Source: Flavobacteriales bacterium (GTDB lineage Bacteria; Bacteroidota; Bacteroidia; Flavobacteriales_C; GCA-002722245). Taken from it: a DNA stretch of 64,000 nt. The stretch is from NCBI GenBank assembly GCA_023251095.1, contig JAHEZL010000005.1, positions 1-64,000 of the forward strand. The letters are read 5' to 3'. Position 1 is the first letter of the stretch. The number at the start of each line of letters is the position of its first letter. Positions 8,437-15,982 of the stretch are shown piece by piece. Position numbers and translations under genes: made by a program. The notes under the pieces are model-generated. The model saw nothing but the letters and a program-made list of their open reading frames with translations, was not told the DNA's origin and ran no database searches.

Positions 8437-10011
8437 TTAAGCTAAATCCTTAGTCAGAAATTCCTTTCCGATTTCTTCCAGCTTTACAGAAGGACCGCCT
8501 ATTTGGTGATGCCAGTATAAATTTCCGAAGCCGGCAGAGAAACCAAATTTATCGCCCCAGCCGTAAATAAACTCCATCATGTTTTTTGGTTTTTTGTCGT
8601 TGATCACCGCTATGATATTGGTAAACAATGCGCTTTCGGTATCATCGGCATCAGGGTTACTATCCTGCAAATCCCACAAAAACGCGGCAATCACGCCTTC
8701 AATCATCCATCCTTTATCATTTGAACCTGCTACTCCCGTATCAGAAAAACCGCTGAGCCATTTTCTGCTTGGCGCTTCAGGAGTTTCAATATCGGTTGGA
8801 AATGGTTTTCCCGAACTGTCTTTGTACCATGAGCCGAATAAAGCAGGACGGCAATCGCCTGTGTTGCCACCCGTGAGGAAAACCTGCATAAACTCAGCAA
8901 AGCCTTCTACCCAAGCATGTCCGCCGCCTTTATTGTCAATGGTATCCACATCATGTATCGCAATCACATCATACAAAGGCAAAGCGCCCAAAGCATGATC
9001 CATAACACCGTGACCGAACTCATGCGCCACCACCCAGTAACTATGAAAAACTTTACCGAGCACCATTTCATTCCAGAAACCATTCCACTGCGCCATGTCG
9101 GGCTTAACATCGGTACTTGGAAATTTGGTTTTAAATTTCGGCATCCACACCGAAGTTAAATTACCAATGGTTTTGCGGAAGAGGAACAGTTGATCTAAAG
9201 TAAAATATGCACGATCCCATTCATCACCTCCGGTAGGAAAAAAAGTACCGTAATCTGTTTGTCCCGGAGTATAAAAATTAGCCATGTTTATTTGAACAAT
9301 TTTCATTGGATCAATCCAGGTAGTATTGTTTTCCGTTTTAAACTGAACAATAATATCTTTCAAATCATAAGAGGTAGAATTCAAATATATTCTTTGCCAG
9401 TCTTCCATTTCCAGCACCTGCTCCTGCACCACCGAACCCTTATTAAAAACTACAATTTTAAAAGAATGTAGTTTTTGTAACACGCCGTTCCATGGATTAT
9501 GGAAACCTGCATCAAAAACGATATTGAAACTTTTATCGCCTTTTGCATCGCCCGCTTTATCTAAATTGATAATTACATGATCTCCTTCTTTATTTGATTT
9601 TGCAGAAGCAATGTTGCCCGCCAAACATTTTGCTTGCGACTCAATTTCTACCACGCCAACATCTCCATTTTTAAGATGGCCGATAAAAAAGGCAAAGGAA
9701 TCTTCAAAAGCAATTCCGTTTTCCAGTTTTCCGCTAACAAATACTTTTACTTCAAAAGGCAAATAAGCAGGATATACATTGAAAGAAAGAGCACTGTTTT
9801 CTTCTCTGGAAAAAGAATGAATGGCCCGTTCATTCACAACTTCCATAGTTTCACTCAACACCGATTTGAATTTCATTTCCGTTAAATCGCACGACGGAGT
9901 CAATTGGATATTTAAGGATAAACCATCGCTGGCATTTTTTCCTTTTAAAAATTGCGGCGCCGAAACAGAATATGAAAATCTCTTTTCCGCCACTCTTGAG
10001 TGTAGTAACAT
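8437..10011 (-). CDS. Zinc metallopeptidase (HEXXH), large uncharacterised
   Basis: The 524-residue protein carries HEFGH at about 329-333 (in VAHEFGHGVMDHAL) and an EGFAEF segment about 40 residues later. The second Glu of that segment would be the third zinc ligand, the gluzincin arrangement. The first 250 residues are beta-rich and probably form accessory sandwich domains. I see no signal peptide at the start used (MLLHSRVAEK), so the enzyme is either cytoplasmic or exported by another route. No peptidase family is assigned with certainty. It has its own terminator and no clear operon partner. Confidence 0.75.
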   Translation of the reverse strand: MLLHSRVAEKRFSYSVSAPQFLKGKNASDGLSLNIQLTPSCDLTEMKFKSVLSETMEVVNERAIHSFSREENSALSFNVYPAYLPFEVKVFVSGKLENGIAFEDSFAFFIGHLKNGDVGVVEIESQAKCLAGNIASAKSNKEGDHVIINLDKAGDAKGDKSFNIVFDAGFHNPWNGVLQKLHSFKIVVFNKGSVVQEQVLEMEDWQRIYLNSTSYDLKDIIVQFKTENNTTWIDPMKIVQINMANFYTPGQTDYGTFFPTGGDEWDRAYFTLDQLFLFRKTIGNLTSVWMPKFKTKFPSTDVKPDMAQWNGFWNEMVLGKVFHSYWVVAHEFGHGVMDHALGALPLYDVIAIHDVDTIDNKGGGHAWVEGFAEFMQVFLTGGNTGDCRPALFGSWYKDSSGKPFPTDIETPEAPSRKWLSGFSDTGVAGSNDKGWMIEGVIAAFLWDLQDSNPDADDTESALFTNIIAVINDKKPKNMMEFIYGWGDKFGFSAGFGNLYWHHQIGGPSVKLEEIGKEFLTKDLA

Positions 10012-10118
10012 AGATTAGGTTTTTAAAGTTTAGTGCGTTGAAGTTAAAAAAACATTTCATTTATTTTAAAAAACTCGAATGAAGGTTTTGACTACATACA
10101 AGAAAAAAAGTATTCAGC

Positions 10119-10145
10119 GTCATGGGTTCGAGTCCCATACTTCGC
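10119..10145 (+). repeat. Orphan 27-nt tRNA-His T-arm/acceptor fragment, inverted relative to the attachment site
   Basis: These 27 bases match the T-arm and 3' acceptor strand of the tRNA-His at 30711-30785, but on the plus strand. They lie outside the island's left repeat. The rest of the tRNA is absent. It may be the scar of an earlier integration, or of a second, lost tRNA gene. Confidence 0.75.
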
Positions 10146-10202
10146 TCTTCAGAAATATGGACAACTACTATTTTTAAAATTCCTCATCAACATAAAAACA
10201 AA

Positions 10203-10232
10203 AAATCCCCTCAGTTTCCTGAGAGGATTTTT
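10203..10232. terminator. Original terminator of tRNA-His, separated by the island
   Basis: AAATCCCCTCAG and CTGAGAGGATTT pair around a TTTC loop with one mismatch and have A- and T-runs outside. Before the island inserted, this hairpin lay directly after the 3' end of the minus-strand tRNA-His. Confidence 0.65.
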
Positions 10233-10280
10233 CTTCGGGCGAAGTATGGGACTCGAACCCATGACCCTCGGTACCACAAA
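10232..10280. repeat. attL: 49-bp copy of the tRNA-His 3' end
   Basis: It is identical to 30705-30753 in the same orientation. It covers the acceptor 3' strand, T-arm, variable loop and part of the anticodon arm of tRNA-His. Right of position 10280 the match ends, so this is the left junction of the island. Confidence 0.92.
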
Positions 10281-10417
10281 ATGAGGATACAAAACCCTAA
10301 AAAGACATACAACTCAATGATATCAATGGATTTAAGTTTTAGATACTTTTTAGAAAAGTGCATAAAAACCCTGTTTTTGACGATTTAGTGTACCTTGAAG
10401 TGTACCTGACTTTTGAG

Positions 10418-11248
10418 TCATTCGGCAATTACCTGCTTCCATGTTTCAAGATATTCAATTACTAATTTTTTCAATTTGCTTTTGGCAAATTCTAAATCGA
10501 TAGGACATGGAACACATTCATGTCGATAAACATCTACAGCATAACAAATAGCAGGAGTCTCCCCTTCAACACACATGAATTCTGCATAGAGATAAGTCAA
10601 CAAAGCGACTAGTTCACTTTGTTCTCTTTTAAACTTAGCGTGAGGAGGTTTAATAACAAATTTTGACGCACCAACCACTTTTTCCCCTTTTATTACTGAT
10701 TTATATACCAGCTCTGGGCGTACGCTAATGTCCAATCCATGAAATACAAATTTTCCATTTTCAGAACCAGTACCTATATAGTTTTTCTTAGCTTGAGTAT
10801 ATTCGGGGTGCCAATGGGTTTTTTGATATTCTTCCATAGCGTTAATATTACTAGCCCAACGGTCACGAGTTCGCTTTTTAGGCGTGTTTGGAATATCATC
10901 CCTAACTTCTTTGATTTTATTAAATAAAGGTGTCAAGCTAGACTTTTCTTGAGCCTTTTTCATACCACTTAAGGCACGGACATAATAATGTCCTCCATCT
11001 GTCTTTTGACCTGCCTTTTTATCATTCAGTTTCTTAATTGTAGCTCTTACGATTGCCTTCCTGCCTTTTGGAGTACAATTTTGAAACTCAACTAAGTCGT
11101 TAACTGTAACTCTGGCTTCTAATTCAGCAAGTGCTTCAGCTATAGTTTTAAATTTATATTCTGAAGGAGAGAATCTTACTTCTTTCTTTTTATCTAATTG
11201 TTTGTCAGATAACATTTTCGGGTCATTGACACCTTTTTTATCGGCCAT
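10418..11248 (-). CDS. Hypothetical island protein, first gene after attL
   Basis: I do not recognise the family. The start chosen is MADKKG at 11248, because the upstream extension (from 11302) is a hydrophobic, low-quality stretch. The 276-residue product is highly charged. Its N-terminal half is lysine-rich and has a KxxARVTVNDLVEF stretch that could be a small helical domain. The C-terminal half has FHGLDISVRPELVYKS, VVGASKFVIKPPHAKF and ICYAVDVYRHECV, suggesting an alpha/beta core. It lies alone next to the attachment site. A shared role with the integration or defence genes is possible but not shown. Confidence 0.6.
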   Translation of the reverse strand: MADKKGVNDPKMLSDKQLDKKKEVRFSPSEYKFKTIAEALAELEARVTVNDLVEFQNCTPKGRKAIVRATIKKLNDKKAGQKTDGGHYYVRALSGMKKAQEKSSLTPLFNKIKEVRDDIPNTPKKRTRDRWASNINAMEEYQKTHWHPEYTQAKKNYIGTGSENGKFVFHGLDISVRPELVYKSVIKGEKVVGASKFVIKPPHAKFKREQSELVALLTYLYAEFMCVEGETPAICYAVDVYRHECVPCPIDLEFAKSKLKKLVIEYLETWKQVIAE

Positions 11249-11296
11249 GATAATTATTTTATAGTTAACGGACATGAATTTAAACAAAAATAACAT

Positions 11297-11322
11297 AAAC
11301 ACCTAAAGATGTTTATATTATG
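11297..11322. promoter_or_regulatory. Inverted repeat upstream of the divergent gene pair
   Basis: AACATAAACA and TGTTTATATT pair around an 8-base spacer in the gap between the divergent genes at 11248 and 11535. It could be an operator or a short hairpin. No regulator is assigned. Confidence 0.3.
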
Positions 11323-11534
11323 TTTAAAACTTTTCTAAATAAATAATGTCATATAAGTTCATAACCTATGTTTTTAAATCCCCAATGCAATTGTTAACTA
11401 CTATGGATGGATATTTTGACGAAAATGGCTTTCTAGAGTGGTTTCATAAAAAACACAATGTCGAACAAACAAGTTTTACGTCAAAGACACCTACTTGAAG
11501 ATTTTTCTGTTAGTTTTGCATAAAACTAAATAAA

Positions 11535-12104
11535 GTGCAAATCACTGGATATCATGGAACATCTGTAGACAATGCAAACAACATTGTTTCTAATGGATTT
11601 ACAATAAGCGCTGGAGATGAACACTGGATTGGAGATGGGATTTACTTTTTTATCAAAGGTCTATTCAAAAACCCTGATGAAAGTGCAAAAAAATGGGCAA
11701 TTGCAAATTCTTGGGACAATGATTCAAAAAAGCATAAATATTCAAATTACGGAACTATTGAAGCTAATATTTCAATTGATGAAGATACCTTTTGGGATTT
11801 AACTTCATCCGACGGAATAGAGACATTTAACTATTTAAGAGACAAATACGTAGAAGCTATAAGTAAAGCTGGAAAACGACTAAAAGACAAAGACTTTAAA
11901 GATGGCCATATTATTAATAAGGCAGTAAACGACGGGTTTTTTAGTCCCAGCGCTATAAAAGCTGATTTTTATATTAAATTCACAACCGAACGAATATTTA
12001 CAATTAACTTTAGAATACCAAATTGTACTATATTAGCGTTAAGGAACAATAATTGTATTGAAAAAGAAAGATTGAAAATTAAGGATAAAGGGCAAATACA
12101 ATGA
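11535..12104 (+). CDS. CmdT-like PARP-type ADP-ribosyltransferase toxin
   Basis: The 189-residue protein starts at a GTG. Its N-terminus follows the PARP-type catalytic pattern: YHGTS with His7, NANNIVSNGF, then GDGIYFF with Tyr37, and ESAKKWAI after it. The His and Tyr correspond to the NAD-binding residues of the H-Y-E triad; I did not place the third residue. The two genes that follow overlap or abut it and encode a small acidic protein and a SecB-like chaperone. In CmdTAC systems the toxin ADP-ribosylates mRNA during phage infection, and the antitoxin is kept stable by the chaperone. The call rests on the motif plus this context. The substrate here is inferred. Confidence 0.75.
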   Translation: MQITGYHGTSVDNANNIVSNGFTISAGDEHWIGDGIYFFIKGLFKNPDESAKKWAIANSWDNDSKKHKYSNYGTIEANISIDEDTFWDLTSSDGIETFNYLRDKYVEAISKAGKRLKDKDFKDGHIINKAVNDGFFSPSAIKADFYIKFTTERIFTINFRIPNCTILALRNNNCIEKERLKIKDKGQIQ

Positions 12105-12505
12105 TAAAATTAGATAATATATTAAAAGAAAAAATAGACTCTTTCTTTCATAATACTGACCCTATTATGATTGTTAAGAGCTTTGAGAAAATGGGATATG
12201 AATTTGAAGATGATTCTTATCGTATTTCTATTATTAATTGTTCTTCAGTGGATTTAAATGAACAATCATTAAATTCTTTTGAATATTTTTATTCTAAAGG
12301 ACTTGAAAATCAGTTCTATACAGGAATAGAATCGACTTTCTTTGATGACATGCATTCTAATATTAAATACAGTTGGCACGAACATAATAACTGTTATACC
12401 TATTACAATCACGTAGCTGAAGTTTTAAATCAATTTAGCGATATTGAAACTGAATCAGAGGATTTTTCTGACAATGAACCAGCACAATATAATCTAGCAG
12501 CTTAA
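12101..12505 (+). CDS. CmdA-like antitoxin of the toxin-antitoxin-chaperone cassette
   Basis: The 134-residue acidic protein starts inside the toxin's stop (ATGA overlap), so it is translationally coupled. I recognise no domain. It has no obvious helix-turn-helix. The last residues are EPAQYNLAA, close to the ssrA-tag ending that ClpXP recognises. In toxin-antitoxin-chaperone systems a C-terminal segment of the antitoxin binds the SecB-like chaperone and is otherwise a degradation signal. An exposed LAA tail here would fit that. The role comes from gene order and this tail, not from a family match. Confidence 0.6.
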   Translation: MIKLDNILKEKIDSFFHNTDPIMIVKSFEKMGYEFEDDSYRISIINCSSVDLNEQSLNSFEYFYSKGLENQFYTGIESTFFDDMHSNIKYSWHEHNNCYTYYNHVAEVLNQFSDIETESEDFSDNEPAQYNLAA

Positions 12506-12913
12506 ATGAACCTGCAAATTATTAAATATCAAGCTGTCAAGATTGAATTAGAATCTCTTCTCCAAGAAGAAGAAAATATTTCTTCAAATTCTTCTGAAAA
12601 AACAATGGATTTAAGTTATACCACTTTATTTCCTGAGAATGACAAAACTACTTTTAACATTTCATTTAATATCAATTTAACTCATCCAAATGAGCTTAAA
12701 TTATCCGCAGTTTTTGTCGCATGGTTTAAAACTTCGGATGCAATAGATGATACCTTCAAAAAATCTGATTTCCCTAATATAAACGCCCCTGCAATCGCGT
12801 ATCCCTTTCTCCGCAGTTTAATCTCAACAATTACTCTTAATGCGGGATATGTCCCTGTGATGTTGCCAAGCATCAATTTTGTAGGCATGCATAAGGCTAA
12901 ACAAACAACTTAA
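12506..12913 (+). CDS. CmdC-like SecB-family chaperone
   Basis: The 135-residue protein begins on the base after the antitoxin's stop. Its C-terminal half has INAPAIAYPFLRSLISTIT followed by GYVPVMLPSINFV, the pattern of SecB (NAPxLLFPYAR... GGFPPLxLxPVNF). The N-terminal half has the alternating beta-strands of the SecB fold (FNISFNINLTHPNELKLSA). Bacteroidota often lack a canonical secB in the Sec pathway, and island-borne SecB-like proteins typically serve toxin-antitoxin pairs. It probably folds and protects the preceding antitoxin. Confidence 0.8.
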   Translation: MNLQIIKYQAVKIELESLLQEEENISSNSSEKTMDLSYTTLFPENDKTTFNISFNINLTHPNELKLSAVFVAWFKTSDAIDDTFKKSDFPNINAPAIAYPFLRSLISTITLNAGYVPVMLPSINFVGMHKAKQTT

Positions 12914-12927
12914 TTAGAATTTCTTCT

Positions 12928-12997
12928 CAAGTAACCTTTTTTACTCCATCGGGGTAAATAATTTCCCCAAAGAAGTAATGTGTCTCAATTTATTCTT
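12928..12997 (-). pseudogene. Degenerate 3' end of a serine recombinase gene
   Basis: On the minus strand this stretch reads ITSLGKLFTPME and then a stop. It aligns with the last 25 codons of the intact recombinase at 15028-15789 (TTSLGKLFTPMAVKRL), with one 3-base gap and scattered substitutions. No upstream recombinase sequence follows; the next gene begins at 13018. It is the scar of a second copy or a duplicated attachment end. Confidence 0.75.
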
Positions 12998-13017
12998 TTT
13001 TGTGGTATTGAAATTAC

Positions 13018-13299
13018 TTACTTTAAATATCCTGAGTAATTTGCATTAAGTAATCCTTCAACGTCACTAGCTTTGTAGTAAATCTTTGCGCCGATTTTAG
13101 AGAAAGGAATCATCCCTGAGTCTCGGTAATTCTGTAGAGTTCGTGTACTGATTCGTAATAATTTGACGACATCACTGTTGTCAAGCCATGCTTCTGATAA
13201 TGGATTCTGTCTCTTCTGAACTTTTATCTGGGTGAGAATTTCATCCAGTTGATTCTTTAATTGCTGGAATGTGGAAGATTCGATTGTAATTACCTCCAT
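13018..13299 (-). CDS. Helix-turn-helix protein (excisionase-like, HTH_17)
   Basis: The 93-residue protein has an N-terminal coil (about 8-30) and a MerR-type winged helix from about 43: WLDNSDVVKLLRISTRTLQNYRDSGMIPF followed by SKIGAKIYYKASDVEGLL. This is the standard small DNA-binding protein of Bacteroidota mobile elements, often an excisionase or directionality factor. It lies within a module bounded by duplicated recombinase 3' ends, so a role in excising that module is plausible. Regulation of nearby genes is the alternative. Confidence 0.8.
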   Translation of the reverse strand: MEVITIESSTFQQLKNQLDEILTQIKVQKRQNPLSEAWLDNSDVVKLLRISTRTLQNYRDSGMIPFSKIGAKIYYKASDVEGLLNANYSGYLK

Positions 13300-13416
13300 T
13301 TGATAATTGGTTAAAGTTAAACACTACACAAAGGTCAGACTATTGTTCAACTATCTCGTTAAAAAAAGTATACTAAATCGTTATTAATTCAGACAGTTTT
13401 CAGTGATGAAATTGGA

Positions 13417-14007
13417 TTATATACTTTGCATTTCTTTTGACAATTTTTCTTTCAAGGCATCGATTGTTTTGTTAAAAGCTATTGTAGTTTCATTATCATC
13501 AGAATCATTAAACACAACATTGTACACCTTTTTAAATCGTGGATTTTCTTGGTCGCAATTATCTACTAATTGGATATATTCGCTAATCGCTCTATGCTGT
13601 TTTCTAAAATGGTCTGTCAGCTCGTTACATAGGCTGTTTGTTTCTTTATCGAATTCAATTTCAACTTCAGGTAAAAAAGTTGAAAATTCATTACAATCAG
13701 ATTGAATTGATTTTAATCTCTTGTTAAATAGATAACTCCATTTTTCAGATTCACGCGCATTAGCACCATGCTCAGAAGAGAGTTCATGAGGCCACATCAT
13801 TGGATTACGAATCTCTTTAAAGGATTCCCTTAAGTTCAGTACGGCCTTTAAAACATTTCTCGAAAGTTCGTATCTTAACTTTCCCTTATGTTCTTTTTTC
13901 CATTTATTAAGACCATAAAAAGAAATAACAATTGTTGTGATTGAACTGACGATTAAGATAATATCTTTTATCAGAACAACATTGAAGAAACATACAGTAT
14001 TATTCAT
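13417..14007 (-). CDS. Membrane-anchored hypothetical protein
   Basis: The 196-residue protein has one N-terminal membrane helix (about 10-33, LIKDIILIVSSITTIVISFYG). A cytoplasmic helical part follows, with many charged residues and a C-terminal coil-like segment (TTIAFNKTIDALKEKLSKEMQ). I do not recognise the family. It is 24 bases after the CoiA-like gene on the same strand and is probably in one transcript with it and the recombinase. Confidence 0.6.
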   Translation of the reverse strand: MNNTVCFFNVVLIKDIILIVSSITTIVISFYGLNKWKKEHKGKLRYELSRNVLKAVLNLRESFKEIRNPMMWPHELSSEHGANARESEKWSYLFNKRLKSIQSDCNEFSTFLPEVEIEFDKETNSLCNELTDHFRKQHRAISEYIQLVDNCDQENPRFKKVYNVVFNDSDDNETTIAFNKTIDALKEKLSKEMQSI

Positions 14008-14031
14008 TTTTTATATCATTTATAGTTAGTT

Positions 14032-15015
14032 TCAGTATGGCATAAATGAATCATTAAAGTAATTTATTTTTTGACAAACCTCTTTAAACTTCAACTTAAC
14101 CCCAGCATTTTCCAATGCAAATATTCGATTATGTATTTCCGTTACTTCTTTCCTTAGAATATTAAGTTCCTTATCCACATCTAGAACATTCATCCTTAAT
14201 TTACTTGCTTCATCTAGATTAAGTAGAAATTGTTCGTTAAAATAATTGTCTAATGACTTTTGAAACAAATTATCATATCGTTCCTTTTTCAATACCACAT
14301 ATTCTTTGGCGGCCACATTTGATTGAAGAAAATACTTCATGTCGTCGAGGGTAAAATCCCAATCATCGTTGTCAATTATGAAGGAGTTTAAGTTTATGGC
14401 AATTGTTGTAGTGTCTAAATCTAAGAGTTTCCGATACTTCTCATAGTCAATTTCACTCGTCAAAAAGGGTTCAATAAACAATTCTTTTCCTTCATGTTCA
14501 ATTGTAATATCAACACGCACATCACCATCACCTATATCCGTCTTTTTGAACACCTCAGTATTCACTTTACAAACTTTAATACTTGATTGGTGCACCAATT
14601 TTAATTTATTTGGCGGAAAGAATTTATTTAGAGGAAGGGGTTTTTCGACTACTACTTTCTTTAATTCCTCGCCTAGTCGGTCTTTGAAAGATTTCCTTAT
14701 TTCAGTATCAAATGTGCTTATTTCAAATGGTGGCAGAGTAAATTCGTCTCCATTTTTTTCCATGTCTTTAAACGCCTCCTTTGCTAGCCAATGAATATAT
14801 GATTCACCATTTATGGAGCATTCAGCTTCCTTTCTATGTTTAAAATGTGCCCTTACTTTTATACCTTCATTATTATAAGCAACTATATCTTCTTTGCAAA
14901 TAGGACAAATACAATTGCATTTTAGCCCATTCAACGCATCTTTAACATTTACTGGATTGTTAGACTCTTTGTCTAATCCAATTGGAATTTTAAATCCTTG
15001 GACTCTTTTCTGCAT
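14032..15015 (-). CDS. CoiA-like putative nuclease with N-terminal zinc finger
   Basis: The 327-residue protein begins with a zinc-finger-like region, CNCICPICKEDIVAY, then HFKH and GESYIHWLAKEAF. That arrangement is typical of the N-terminal half of CoiA-family proteins. A nuclease-like core follows, with GDVRVDITIEHEGKELFIEPF around residues 165-185, where Asp and Glu could be PD-(D/E)XK metal ligands. The C-terminus is a long coiled coil. CoiA itself acts in competence, but relatives in mobile elements are of unknown role and some sit in defence islands. It lies 12 bases from the recombinase gene. Confidence 0.65.
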   Translation of the reverse strand: MQKRVQGFKIPIGLDKESNNPVNVKDALNGLKCNCICPICKEDIVAYNNEGIKVRAHFKHRKEAECSINGESYIHWLAKEAFKDMEKNGDEFTLPPFEISTFDTEIRKSFKDRLGEELKKVVVEKPLPLNKFFPPNKLKLVHQSSIKVCKVNTEVFKKTDIGDGDVRVDITIEHEGKELFIEPFLTSEIDYEKYRKLLDLDTTTIAINLNSFIIDNDDWDFTLDDMKYFLQSNVAAKEYVVLKKERYDNLFQKSLDNYFNEQFLLNLDEASKLRMNVLDVDKELNILRKEVTEIHNRIFALENAGVKLKFKEVCQKINYFNDSFMPY

Positions 15016-15027
15016 CTGATTATTGAC

Positions 15028-15789
15028 TTAGTAATGTTTATCAATTAGTCTCTTAACCGCCATTGGAGTAAATAACTTCCCCAAAGAAGTAGTATATCCC
15101 AATTTATTCATTCTTGTAGCAATACTTAGCAGTGTCGGAAACTCCAGTTCTCCCTTCGAATTGGCTTTATTACGCAAATCTTGAATTTTATCCCAAATCT
15201 GGTAATTAGATTCCTTTGCCTTCTCTTTTATGGCTAAATGCCCTTTCCTTCTTCCTTCCTCTGTAGAGTTATTCTTTTTCTTCAGCTTTCCTCCTTCTCT
15301 GATTTTCTTTTGTTGCAAAGCATTGTATGTTCGTTCTGACACTTTCATAAGTTCCTGTGCATTCAGAGCTGTTTTAATACGCAATAGTGTTGTATCATCG
15401 TTAGGTGAATCGGAAGCCACAAAATTAATATGTTGACTTATTATATGCTCCATCAATAATGGATATCTAGTAAGTCGGGACGCTTCTTTGACAATTATGC
15501 AGGAATCACTTTTCGCAGCCTCTTCAATCACCTTTTTTAAAACAGGTCTCTTTTTTAAAAGAGATTCCTTTGAATATTTTTTATTGAACTGGATGCGGTC
15601 TTTATTTCCACCACTTTCTATTTCCGTGTATTCTCCAATTATTTCCGCACCCACTGATTTGACATAATTACGAACTGCAAACATTTGAGCGTCCAACCCT
15701 AAACCAGACATTCCCTGTTTTTGAGTTGAGACACGATACAAGGCTATAAATTTTTTACACTTCACCATATTTTTCGATTTCTCTTTCAA
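15028..15789 (-). CDS. Serine recombinase (resolvase/invertase family)
   Basis: The 253-residue protein starts with the resolvase catalytic domain: FIALYRVSTQKQ holds the nucleophile Ser, and SCIIVKEASRLTR carries the conserved Arg region. A charged linker and a helix-turn-helix-like C-terminus follow. A second start at Met8 (15768) is equally possible. It is shorter than large serine integrases and longer than typical resolvases. The gene leads a minus-strand cluster with the CoiA-like and membrane proteins. Its last 25 codons are duplicated in decayed form at 12928-12997, which suggests the cluster between them moved or was copied as a unit. Confidence 0.85.
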   Translation of the reverse strand: MKEKSKNMVKCKKFIALYRVSTQKQGMSGLGLDAQMFAVRNYVKSVGAEIIGEYTEIESGGNKDRIQFNKKYSKESLLKKRPVLKKVIEEAAKSDSCIIVKEASRLTRYPLLMEHIISQHINFVASDSPNDDTTLLRIKTALNAQELMKVSERTYNALQQKKIREGGKLKKKNNSTEEGRRKGHLAIKEKAKESNYQIWDKIQDLRNKANSKGELEFPTLLSIATRMNKLGYTTSLGKLFTPMAVKRLIDKHY

Positions 15790-15944
15790 ATATACGATAA
15801 ATTATCAATAGTCCAACGTTCGTTCAATATTTGATAATTAATAATTTGAGAAACGGAAAATCAGTAAACTTTAATGAATTTATATCACATTCGATTGAAT
15901 TAAAGCATTTTCATAAAAAAATCAGTGATACATTTTACATGTAA

Positions 15945-15977
15945 TTGTCAATAAAATCATTCAAAACGATATATTTG
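15945..15977 (+). promoter_or_regulatory. Promoter of the Dnd-like operon, probably leaderless
   Basis: TTG at 15945-15947, a 22-base spacer and TATATTTG at 15970-15977 fit the Bacteroidota TTG-N17-23-TAnnTTTG pattern. The ATG is at 15983, so transcription would start at or almost at the start codon. Confidence 0.5.
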
Positions 15978-15982
15978 GCTTA

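Noticed and set aside
10122-10388. 88-residue ORF over the left junction
   Set aside because: It is read through the two tRNA fragments and a terminator; the frame is accidental. The same applies to a 67-residue ORF at 30575-30778.
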